Assembly (NCBI GenBank): GCA_964058845.1
Contig: CAXKVR010000003.1
Span: 347,501-411,500 of the forward strand
Origin: Carex sylvatica
Taxonomy: Eukaryota > Streptophyta > Magnoliopsida > Poales > Cyperaceae
DNA: 64,000 nt
Reading direction: 5' to 3'
Positions 37,165 to 48,087 of this stretch are shown piece by piece. How positions within the stretch are numbered: position 1 is the first letter of the stretch; every line of letters starts with the position of its first letter. The position numbers and the translations under genes are program-made. The notes under the pieces are model-generated. The model ran no database searches. It was not told where the DNA came from and was given only the letters and a program-made list of their open reading frames with translations.

Positions 37165-39970
37165 TTCGGAGTCTTTCGTGTCAAGGTTCTTCAAACTTCA
37201 AAGTTATTAAAAAGTTAATGAATGATACACCACACGACATGTGACTCCGAAGTGGTTTCACAAAACCTATTTTAACCCATTAACATATTTATTTCGTTTT
37301 TTTGAAGAGGGTGTAAACTAATCCGGATTATTCGATTTCAAATCGCTCTGGATCAGGATTAGAACGAAATAGAAACGGTTATCCGGATCCAATTTAAGCT
37401 AGTTTATTTCGTTTTACTCTCCAAATTGTTCCAGATCCGGATTAGGATGCGAAATAGAAATGATCATGTAGATATTCAATTTAAGCCAGTCTATTTCGTC
37501 TCTCTGCTCTTTTTTAGGAGCGGACTCCGAATTTTCGTCAGGGGGACAAAAAGTATTAAATAGAATTTAAATAGCTAATCGGATTTAAATCCGTTACTCG
37601 ATAAAAAATAATACTTTAACTTATGTTTTTCAATACTCTGATTTGTAATTTCTGATTCTCTAACCTATAATTATATTTACCAATTATAATTCAAAAAATT
37701 TATTTTAATTTTAACTCTAAATTTATCCCGAATTACAAATCAAACAGATACATATATGAATATGAATCGAATATTAAATAGATATATATATATACATAAT
37801 TTTTTTCATAATATGTATTAAACTAAGATATATATCTAATTTTTCATAATATGTATTAAACTATAAGATATATATATAATTTGAAGATATATATCTAATA
37901 TTTAAATACAGATAATTAAAATTTAAAATCATATCGCATCTGCACAAATATTCATATCTAATTTTTGAGATTCGGATACAAACTCAACATATAATATGTG
38001 ATTCGTTGCATCTCTAGATACAAAGCCTTTAGCTTATATACTCTCTCGCCCTCTAAAAGTTACAAACTGTGGATAATGGGCTGAGATCTGTTTTAAATTA
38101 TTAAAATGATATTGGGCCGAGATCTTTTTACAAATTATATCAGGGTTCTATATTCAATTATTCATTCATTTTTATACTTGAATTTTGTTAATTAATATTT
38201 GTATTTTAAAGTTCATAAAACTCAATTATTCGTTTCGTATATGTATTTGAATCTGTATTTGTGAATTATCTACTTTGTGTCCATATCCGCATAAAGTAAA
38301 TTTGATTTTAAATTTTGACATTCATTTATTAGTTGTATTCACTCATTGAAAGACAGGTACAAATTTAATATTTAGCATTATCCGCTCCGAATTCGCTCCG
38401 TTTTTAGCCCTTGCATAGTCCAATGCAATAAAATTTAATATTTAGCGAATTTTGTAAAGAGAAGATTTTTTTTTTAAATTAAATAAAATGCATTTATGCT
38501 CCAATGCAGACTTTGGGTTGGCTTAAATTTATTTCAAAAATAATCGCTGGCTTATTACGAACATAAAGAGTCAGACTTTGAATATAGTTTTATAACTTTT
38601 GCAAACATTTAGTAAGATTATATATAATTTTAACTTTTTTGATTTCAGATCCAAATATAATTGATTATTTTGTAATAAATCAAGCTTGTATATGGGGTGG
38701 CAAAAAAGTCCGTAGTTCGTGATTCAATTTGAATTTGATTCAAAATTAGTTTGTTTTGAAATAAATCAAGCCCAGTTCGGTTCAAATCTTATTCAAATCA
38801 AACTCAAACTGGGTACAATTCGTTCGAAATTTATTCGCAAACTATTTAGGTTCGAATCTCAAATAATGCAACTAATGCAATATTCAACCATTAATTTTAA
38901 TAATGCAAGAACCAGACTTATATCACAACTAAAAATTATTAATATAATGGTAACTTATAATAGGAAAAATATTTCAGCAGCGTAACAAATTAACAATGAA
39001 ATAAATTTCATTTGACTAGATCCATGCTGTGATTTTAATCAATTCAGCAACGTAAAAAATAAGAAAATCTTGAACTAGCCGAAGTGATTTCATTTCGTGT
39101 TAAGGTTCTTCAAACTTCAAAGTTGTTAAAATGTTTATGAATGATACACCACACGACATGTGACACCGAAGTGGTTTCACAAAACCTATTTTAACCCATT
39201 CATATATTTATTTCGTTTTTTTGAATCGGGTGTAAACTAATCCAGATTATCCGATTTCAAATCGCTCTGGATCAGGATTAGAACGAAATAGTAACCAGTT
39301 ATCCGGATCCAATTTAAGAGCATCTCTAATTCAGCAATTAAAATTAATTGCTAAATAACAATTGTAAAAGATTTAGAAATTAAAAAATTCGCTCCTACAT
39401 TGGTACAATCAACCAAACAATTGATAATTAAACACTTAACCAATAAGAATTAAACATTTGACCAACTCATCTTTAGAAAAGAATTTCTTATTAAGTAATT
39501 TTTTTCAACAATTGCTAAATAAGCAATAGCCGTACAACCCAGCAATTACAAAAATAATTGAAATGATATTGGGCCGAGATCTTTTTACAAATTATATCAG
39601 GGTTCTATATTCAATTATTCATTCATTTTTATACTTGAATTTTGTTAATTAATATTTGTATTTTAAAGTTCATAAAACTCAATTATTCGTTTCGTATATG
39701 TATTTGAATCTGTATTTGTGAATTATCTGCTTTGTGTCCATATCCGTATAAAACGAGTTTGATTTTAAATTTTGACATCCATTTACTAGTTGTATTCGCT
39801 CATTGAAAGACATATACAAATTTAATATTTAGCATTATACGCTCCGTTTTTAGCCTTTGCATAGTCCAGAAATTATAGAATTCTGTAAAGAGAAGATTTT
39901 AAAATTAAATAAAATGTATTTATGCTCCAATGCAGACTTTGGGTTGGCTTAAATTTATTTCAAAAATAAA
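37165..39970. repeat. Direct duplication with internal rearrangement
   Basis: 37180-37395 (GGTTCTTCAAACTTCAAAGT, then CGAAGTGGTTTCACAAAACC) is repeated at 39103-39318. 38105-38565 (GATATTGGGCCGAGATCTTT onward) is repeated at 39565-39968. Copy 2 lacks most of the intervening DNA and has an AT-rich insertion at its junction. The second segment, rich in CGTATCCGTATT-like words, resembles the hAT-like block at 57.6 and 60.1 kb. Confidence 0.8.
39318..39560. mobile_element. Possible truncated MITE at the junction of the duplication
   Basis: Starts GAGCATCTCTAATTCAGC, close to the GAGCATCTCCAA end of a common plant MITE group, and holds AATTGCTAAATAA near both sides in opposite contexts. The matching right end is missing. 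Confidence 0.4.
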
Positions 39971-39997
39971 ACCGATCTAGATACCAATTTATTTAAA

Positions 39998-40413
39998 AAA
40001 AGAGAGGTTCAAATAACAATTAGGATCGGTTGTATAGAATAACCGATCCTAATTAACACTATTAGGATTGGTTGTTTAAAAGAACCGATCCTAATAGTGT
40101 TAATTAGGATTGGATATTTTATACTACCGATCCTAATTGTTATTTTCAAATGGGTATTAAAAAGAAATGAAAAATAACAAATATGATCAGTTGTTTCATA
40201 TAACCGATCCTAATATGAATTAATCTGGATCGATTTTTTACAATAACCGATTCAAATTAACTCATATATCCAGATTAATGCATATTAGGATCAGTTATAT
40301 TAAACAACCGATCAAGATTAGTGTGATATTAGTATCGACCTGATCAGGATCGATTAAATTCTGATCCCAATATGCATAAATAACCGATCCTAATTTCAGT
40401 TTTTCCACTAGTG
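39998..40413 (-). mobile_element. CACTA-like element end with serial hairpins
   Basis: Read in reverse the block begins CACTAGTGGAAAAACTGAAA, as En/Spm (CACTA) termini do. It then carries about seven short hairpins made of GGATCGGTT and AACCGATCC separated by 8-14 bases, the usual subterminal architecture. The second unit has the same at 40970-41383 with a mutated end (CACTAATAGAAAAAC). No transposase is seen, and the other terminus is absent. Confidence 0.65.
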
Positions 40414-40431
40414 AACCCCTCTCTCTCTCTG

Positions 40432-40462
<31 letters not shown>

Positions 40463-41910
40463 GGGGGGGGGGTTGGCTAATATTAAATCGATTGTTCCTG
40501 AGATCTCATGAAACTAAGTTGTTTTTTAATTTTCGAAGTCCAAAAAATCCATCTAAACCGTTAGATATGATCTCTATATTAAATGTGCTTGGAGATCAAA
40601 TTTTATATTTTTAAATTTTTTTTATTATTATTTATTAAGTCACTTTAAAAATCATAATCTAAAAAGAGAAACAAAAAGAGAGAGAGAATTGGAGAAAATA
40701 AAAATAAATGTTTTGAGAAATAGTCTTATATTTGACTTTATATCTAATAGGAATTCTGAATGTATCGCATTGATTTTGAACTGTCATTGCAAATTGATTT
40801 GGATTTTCTGCATTAACATTGCGAAAAAAACTGAAAAAAACTAAGTAATGCATACTTGAATAATCAATTGAAATTTAATAAAATAATTAAAATATTATAT
40901 GTCTAAGTTTATTAAGAAGCTAACTTAATTTTCAGCTCAAACAACACATAAATTTTAATCAAATAACAATTAGGATCGGTTGTATAGAATAACCAATCCT
41001 AATTAACACTAGTAGGATCGGTTGTTTAAAAGAACCGATCCTAATAGTGTTAATTAGAATCAGGTATTCTATATTACCGATCCTAATTGTTATTTCCTAA
41101 TGGGTATTAAAAAAAAATGAAAAATAACAAATATGATCAGTTGTTTCATATAACTGATCATAATATGAGTTAATTTGAATCAATTACAATAATTGATCCA
41201 AATTAACTCATATTAGAATCGGTTGTCTAATATAACCGATCCATATTAATGCATATTAGGATCAGTTATATTAAATAACCGATCCAGATTAGTGTGGTAT
41301 TAGTATCGTCCTGATCATGATCGATTAAATTCCGATCCTAATATATGTAAATAACCGATCCTAATTCCAGTTTTTCTATTAGTGAACCCCTCTCTCTCTC
41401 TCTCTCTGTATATATATATATATATATAGAGGTTGGCTAATATCAAATCGATTGTTCTTGAGGTCTCATGCAACTAAGTCGTTTTTTAATTTTCGAAGTC
41501 CAAAAAGTCTATCTAAACCGTTAGATATGATCTCTATATTAAATGTCCTTGGAGATCAAATTTTATATTTTTTTTTGAATTTTTTATTTATTTATTAAGC
41601 CACTTTAAAAATCATAATCTAAAAAGAGAAACAAAAAGAGAGATAGAATTGGAGAAAATGAAAATAGATGTTTTGATAAATAGTCTTATATTTGACTTTA
41701 TATCTAATAGGAATTCTGAATGTATCGCATTGATTTTGAACTGTCATTGCAAATTGATTTGGATTTTCTGCATTGACATTGCGAAAAAAACTAAGTAATG
41801 CATACTTGAATAATCAATTGAAATTTAATAAAATAATTAAAATATTTTATGTCTAAGTTTATTAAGAAGCTGACTTAATTTTCAGCTCAAACAACACATA
41901 AATTTTAATC
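40010..41910. repeat. Tandem duplication, 950-bp unit, two copies
   Basis: Unit 1 starts at 40011 and unit 2 at 40961, both with CAAATAACAATTAGGATCGG. They stay collinear to TCAGCTCAAACAACACATAA at the end of each. Differences are scattered substitutions plus microsatellite length. Each unit holds, in order, a hairpin-rich CACTA-like end, a CT/TA microsatellite, a foldback-family half element and a 250-bp unique tail. Confidence 0.9.
40474..40665 (+). repeat. Foldback-family half elements (also at 41432-41612)
   Basis: GGTTGGCTAATATTAAATCG, then AAACCGTTAGATATGATCTC and TTATTAAGTCACTTTAAAAA, the same order as the 11857 element. The second arm is missing in both tandem units. Confidence 0.7.
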
Positions 41911-42068
41911 AAGAGCCTTGCTATAGGGAATTTGCAGGATGTAATACATCGTTTGATGCACTAAACAGATAACAAGCAATATATTAGAGAGAAGAGAATT
42001 CAGCCAACGAATAACCATCTCCTGCATTATTCTCTCCCACACTGTCTACATTTCCTACACGCTCTTTT

Positions 42069-45000
42069 TCATGGTGTGCATGCATGCATGCAGTTCAATT
42101 TGTAGGAGAGAGTCACTATTGGGACACCCTCATAGTAGTTGTTATAGGATTGCCTCATCATCCAGAGAACAGACATCTGATTTTCAACAACTTGCTTCAA
42201 GGAGTACAAACGCATGTAGTTCTCTTCTGGCATGTATAATCTTAAGCTACATGTCCTCGGGATCATCCACCTCGCACACACCACCTTATCTATCACCCCT
42301 CGTGCTGCCATAGCCTTCTTCAATTCTTTGGCCTCAAAATGTTTACAAAATGAAATTCTCTGAAAATTAGTTCACTTCTAACAACACTTGAACATATAAA
42401 AAGGGACACTGAAAACTAAAACACTTGACGTACTTAATTACCAGCAATTAATCATTAATTATTTCCTTTTCCTGGGGACAGAACTAGAAAATTTAGAATG
42501 AGGATAATGCATGGCTGGAATTTGAACCCAAGTCTTCACATCCACAAATTGAAATTCTAACAACAAAGCTACAAGCATACAATAGACAATTTAATTATAT
42601 ATTATGGGGATCGAATTATATAAAAATAAAATAAAAAATAAAAAAACTGAAAAATTCAATAAAATTTAAGTCATAAGCACCCCCTTGATTTGGCTTTAGA
42701 ACCGCCTTGCCTGAGGAAAGTTTCATTTCTTAAAATAGAGCCTATCGGCAATATATATATATATTTTTTTCCCTCCTCATTTGTTCAGTTTTACATACCA
42801 TTGCTTATGAACATCTACTGTATTAAACCAGAAAACAGTAATCTAGTATTTTATTGCTCAACTGAATAAAAAAAAATGTAAACATAGTTTTGCTTGGAGG
42901 GGTTGAATTGCACATCCATGGTGATTATGGTATTAGCAAGAAAACAGCCAGAAACTAACACTAGTACTAGTACTAGGAAAAAATGAAAGATGATCATATT
43001 GCACTTGATTTAAGAACCACGTGTCTTTATCCAGTATTGACCTCATACTCTAAAATTATATTTAATCTATAAATCAACTTGTCACCCTTCTTTTTCCACT
43101 TCTATTTCCACTGTGTTCCCTCTTATTCTTTACCTTATTTTTTTCTTATCCAACCACTAAGAGAACCTGAAATAAAATGTTTATTTTACACAAATATGGA
43201 ACAAATTTATCCTAATAACACACTAGAGACAAAAAGGCATTAATTCCCAAAATCATTCCCATTCATTTAAAAATTAAAAAGGCATTAATTCTTAGCTAAT
43301 ACCAAAATCATGGGTGCATTCAGTAAATAATTAACATTGATCGGGAGTTTTTGCCAACAGCACTAAACTGTCTATATAGTTCGAATTGTTATTCTCGTCA
43401 CATGGAAGATTTTGCAGTATAGATAGAATGGATGACACTCTGATGAAATTTGAGTTTCATCAAGTTTCATGCCATGACAAACACCCCTAAAAAATCCTAT
43501 TTGAACTGGTGGGGGTAGGGGTGAAATCCCACTCGGAGCTTGTTGGTATTGTACCTAAACAAAAAAGTTCTAAATAGGGAAAATATTATAATATTTATAT
43601 ATGTGTTGCATAAAAAACACTCACAGGAATCTGGAAAAGAAAGTAGGCATAGAATAGACCAAGCATAGTAAAGATAACATTAAGCTTTTTGCTGAAGAAA
43701 AAGGAATAGATGTCATCATATGTAATGTCAAGAGCTTTCAGCTGGTTGATCCCCTCGTGAAACAGATATGAAGACAGGCAGTCATTTTCAATCTTTTCCT
43801 CGACAGCCAAGAGTACCTCGGAAATCGTGGCAAACCAGTCCTTTTGCCTGGCAATGTATGCAAGTTTCCATCCCTACACCGAAACAAAGATTATATTAGA
43901 AGAGAAAAGAAAAAAAAAAAAAAAAAGTGGGTTTTTGTAAAGTCAATATTATTCTCATTGCCATTGCAAAGCATTAGTCTTTCTTTTTTCCACGTTGAAC
44001 TTAGGTTAAAATAGGCAAAATTGATTGATATTAACGATTATTTAATAAATCCAGATTGTTCTACTAATGTAAAATTATTGAACTCAAGATGAGATTGTGG
44101 AACAGTACAAGTGCATATTCTTGTAGTAACTATTTCAAGTGTACCAAGCTGAAACAAACGTCTCAAAGTTTGCAGCATTTATATTTTCGTGTCAAAAGAC
44201 CAAATAATCAGACTCGATCTACATAGACCGAAGTACTTGCCTCACTATTACAGGCAGATACAAGATGTATAGTAGTTACTTAACCCTGTGTTCTTTTCCA
44301 CAAAAAGCAGTGGTATGACATAATACCGTCTAGTTGTAAAAGATTCATAGGAGAACAGAAAATTGATCATAAAACACATTACAGAAGTTTTTTGAAGTGA
44401 ACCTCATACTACCAAATATAATTGATTTGAAAAAACAATTATAGTGTCTGATCTGCAGATTTGCATTACAAATCCCCACGGAAAAGATTCTTCCCCCACC
44501 AATCCTCCCCACCCCTATCTGGCAACTACATAACATAGATTATTTATCAGTTTTCACTCACCTAAACAAGTAACCAACATAGAGCATTTACATACCATAA
44601 TCCAACATTACTATTCGAGTTTTTTCATGACATAACCTGAGCAATTTCTAGTATGACCCTGAAAACATAGAAAAATCATCGTCGTAAAGAAAAGAATTAC
44701 ATTTTATGTTGGCTCGCGAACTAAAATGACACCTCAAAAAGGACGGGAAAATTATTTTGGTATTTACTTAAATAATGGCCAAGGGCCAAGGGATGAGAAT
44801 AGGGGTGAATTAAAGGAATTCGTATCCTCTGTATTAACTCAAAAAGGAATCTTTTGAGTTAATGTTTATGAATTGTCAGATCAGATTTAAGATTCGTGCA
44901 GATGAAATCTGCACTAATATTAAAGACCTACATTATAGACCGGAGCCGGATAGGCTCCATTTACAATCAGACGTTTCAAATACATTAACTCAAAAGATTC

Positions 45001-46829
45001 TCTTTTGGGTTAATGTAGACGATGTGGACTCGAATTAAAGAGTATCCAATCTGATCAGTATCCTTATCCAAAAAGTTATGAATAAGGATCTCCACATCCA
45101 GAAAGAATACAAACAACAAAATAAATTTTAATACAATAAAAGTTTCAAGAGGAGTAAGGTTTACTATATTCATTTGCACCGAATTATGTCGACTATTGCA
45201 GCTACATCTCGTGCTCTTTGTGGGAAAAAATAGGGGTGAACCATAAATATGCAAACACATATAAGCTCTTCAAAGGTCAAGCAGACAGGCAAATTTTTTT
45301 TTTTGAAGAGCTTTTAACTATTTTATTTTGAATAAATCACCAAAGAAACGAATACACAGGATATTTAAAGAATCCTATGTATTATATATAGAAACTGAAT
45401 TTCGATGTTCAGAGAAAATAATTAGAGAATCAGTTAATTTGTACGGAACAGCTGGTTAAAAGTACTTCCAGTGAAAAGTGTATAATTTCCAACACAGCTC
45501 CAGAAAAAAGATAGGAACCATTTTATGGAACTAAACTTGATATGAACATCAAATAAAATATTAAGTCAACCTGACTATTAAGATATTACTTACTGATCCA
45601 AGTCGGACAAAACATGCATGGCCACAAAAGCAATAATAATATGGTTCAAAGATGTTACAATTGAAAAATACATTTTTTTGGCTGAGCATACCTAAAGACG
45701 GACAAATAAAAAGAAAATTATTTAACAAAACAAAAACCTTTCTATTGACATGTAGAGTCTGAGCATCCTCAGAGGATTTCCCAATTGCCGGTTGTCCCCA
45801 CCTCCTCTTATATAGCAACTTCCAGGTGCAGTCAGATTCACAGACACCATTCAAGTACTTGGAGCAGCTTCCCAAAGAAAGCACATCCCACAGCTTTTTA
45901 CATCAACCATAAACATCATGTTACCAGACAGAGGCGGAGGGAAGGATAGAGAATGGGAATTATGTATGATTTCTATATAATTTAGAGTAAAATTGCATGG
46001 TATTGTAAAATTTAGATTCACAGACACCATTCTATGTAGAAATTTTTTTAAATAATTGACTCCCATATGTATTTGACTCCCATAATACGGAAGTCTGGCT
46101 CCGCTTCTTTACCAGAGTTGGTACCAACATGAATTAATACACATATACGGCATACCAGTGCAAGTGTGGTTATAAGTTGCGTTCTCTATTGGACCTTATT
46201 GGTGTTTGATTGCATATTTGCGAGTCCTTAGGGGTCAAACAAGGTAAACAAGGTTCAATTGCACCTTTAAGGGTAAACCCAACTGAGCGAGAAAATTGCA
46301 GATACAAACCTTACTAGGTTTGAATATTTTATCAGAAATCTTATAAATTGTATATAAAGATGGCACATAGGGGCCTAGAAAGGTTTTTCTTTATTTTCTG
46401 TGTGCGCGCGCGCACGTATCTGTGGTATAGAGAGAGAGGGAGAGGAGGCAGTACCCCAAGGTATGCAATGACATTTTCCACGATGCCAGGGTGTTCAAAT
46501 AAACTCAAGTCTCTGTCCACTGAAACAAACAATCACACCATAATTTAATTAGATAAGTTAACTAGTTGCAGCAGATATAAAATGATATATCCAATCGCCA
46601 CAGCTATATTTGAATCGCTTATTACAACAATCGATCAGACAGATCCAGCATCTATTTGCCAGAGTTTCAAATTTACGAATAGTTAGTAAAATCAACATAA
46701 TTTCAATGGAAGAACACGCGAGGTAGCAAATCTAGCGTGAGAAAGGAAGAGAGGAGGCGTGCTTTTCAGTTTAATTGCTCTTCTTGCATTGGCGCAGAAT
46801 GGGTCGGAGGAGATCGCAGACTTCGCCAT
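42069..46829 (-). CDS. F-box-like protein (at least 5 exons; exon 1 tentative)
   Basis: Four exons are well supported: 46455-46519, 45738-45893, 43625-43873 and 42069-42359, joined in frame (761 nt). The first two create a continuous F-box-like stretch: HPGIVENVIAYL followed by LWDVLSLGSCSKYLNGVCES, then DCTWKLLYKRRW. The serine, W and RRW spacing is typical of the Skp1-binding domain, so the protein probably recruits a substrate to an SCF ubiquitin ligase. Downstream come a helical segment (WKLAYIARQKDW), a hydrophobic run near MLGLFYAYFLF, and a C-terminal part I do not recognise. The exon 1 candidate begins at ATG 46829 (MAKSAISSDPFC) and is open, but its phase-1 donor (near 46714 or 46695) is weak, so the N-terminus may be wrong. 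No substrate domain identified. Confidence 0.6.
44816..45031. mobile_element. Mutator-type MITE, 216 bp, inside an F-box gene intron
   Basis: GAATTAAAG is present exactly at 44807-44815 and 45032-45040. The left end GAATTCGTATCCTCTG resembles the MITE at 10398; the complement of the right end is GAGTCCACATCGTCTA. Both run into ATTAACTCAAAAG-type arms, and a second pair of that motif sits inside (44866 and 44983). Confidence 0.8.
46015..46032. repeat. Partial copy of an F-box exon within the preceding intron
   Basis: GATTCACAGACACCATTC (46015-46032) repeats exon sequence at 45835-45852. Only about 20 bases match, so it is a small duplication at most. Confidence 0.4.
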
Positions 46830-47568
46830 TGAACAGTGTCAAGAATTGATTTTGCAGTATGAACTAGACGGAGACTCGCTTGCCAGGGTTTTAATTAGTC
46901 AGCTTTATGTCTCTCTCTGTTCAAACGATAAAACGGGGATAAAACGGGAATGGTGTCGCCTATTTTCTCTCCCCCACTTTAATTAGGAATTCGCGTTCCA
47001 TTTTTACAAAAGGTATATTTAGACTTCTATATGTAAAAAATATATCAAAAAGGTGTATTAAATTAAAAAAAAAGAAAGATTACTTAATTATAGGGTTGAT
47101 ATTCAATCCGAAATTTCATCTTCAATCACAGTTATTGGTAGATCAGAGTATCTATGTGCTTAATATAAGAATAGAGATAGAGATATTACATTATGTTATG
47201 ATAGATGCAAATCTAATAATAGATCATTTTCTAAAAAAAAAAAAACTACTATATGAACATTTTTTATTTATTTTATGTCTCTCTTTTTGTCTATATATAT
47301 ATATGTGTGTGTGTTTACGTACTATCCCTATTGCCTTTTTTGCTCTGCTACTCAATTTATCATGTTATTTTTCATTATATATAATTTTATCATTTTATAA
47401 AAGATTTATTTGTAGTTAAAATTTGTTAAAAGTAATTTTTTCTATTTTATAAATTTAACCGTTCCTTAAATATATCTTTTCTCGGAGTGAAGTCTTAAAA
47501 TTATTATTAAATTCTCCCAAGTTGTATGGATATCATTTTAAATTAGACATTCTCCGTGCAACCGTCCC
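46830..47568. other. Intergenic between the F-box gene and the unknown gene
   Basis: The two genes diverge here, so their promoters lie in this interval. It is AT-rich with a TATATA/TGTGTG run near 47290-47315. 46759-46986 is open on the plus strand, but it overlaps the candidate exon 1 on the other strand and I cannot support it as a gene. Confidence 0.5.
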
Positions 47569-47576
47569 TATAAATA
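47569..47576 (+). promoter_or_regulatory. TATA box of the unknown 556-residue gene
   Basis: TATAAATA in the context CCCTATAAATACCCC, the plant consensus. A start about 30 bases on would give a leader of about 480 nt to the ATG at 48088, unless an intron lies in it. Confidence 0.6.
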
Positions 47577-47581
47577 CCCCA

Positions 47582-47717
47582 CTCCTATAGCCTTTTTCTC
47601 CCTCGATCTTCTCGAATTGAAAACCTTCAACCAATTTCCATTAACCCCGCTCCTATAGCCTTTTTCTCCCTCGATCTTCTCGAATTGAAAACCTTCAACC
47701 AATTTCCATTAACCGCC
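47582..47717 (+). repeat. 68-bp tandem duplication in the presumed 5' leader
   Basis: CTCCTATAGCCTTTTTCTCC starts copies at 47582 and 47650; they are identical apart from the last bases. It sits just after the TATA box, so it probably duplicates transcription-start DNA. Confidence 0.9.
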
Positions 47718-48087
47718 CCTTTTCAAGGTCTTTTCTCTTACTACATTTTTTTTTTTTTTTGCTTTTTCTTTCCTCCACGTTTATACTTCCTATCCATATC
47801 CATCTTTATTTCTCAAATTGATTCAGGCTATTTCTTATGGCTGCTTTTAAATATCTCCTTTTCTTGATTTTTCTCTTTTGTGCAATTGTGAAAATTTCAA
47901 GATCTCCTAGCATATCTTTTTGCTATATATGTACAATATTGGAGTTGATCAGGAATTGAATAGCTGGAGATAGTTAGTTGCTAATTTGAACTTTGAGATA
48001 TAAATTAAAAACCAATTTAGAGTAGGCACACGTACCCTTCATGTTACCAAACAGCAGTCTATTAAATTAAATGATTGAAAAGCTCAT

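Noticed and set aside
46759..46986. Plus-strand open frame opposite the F-box exon 1 candidate
   Set aside because: It starts with GTG, has no neighbouring exons in phase that I could find and no family resemblance; at most one strand codes here.
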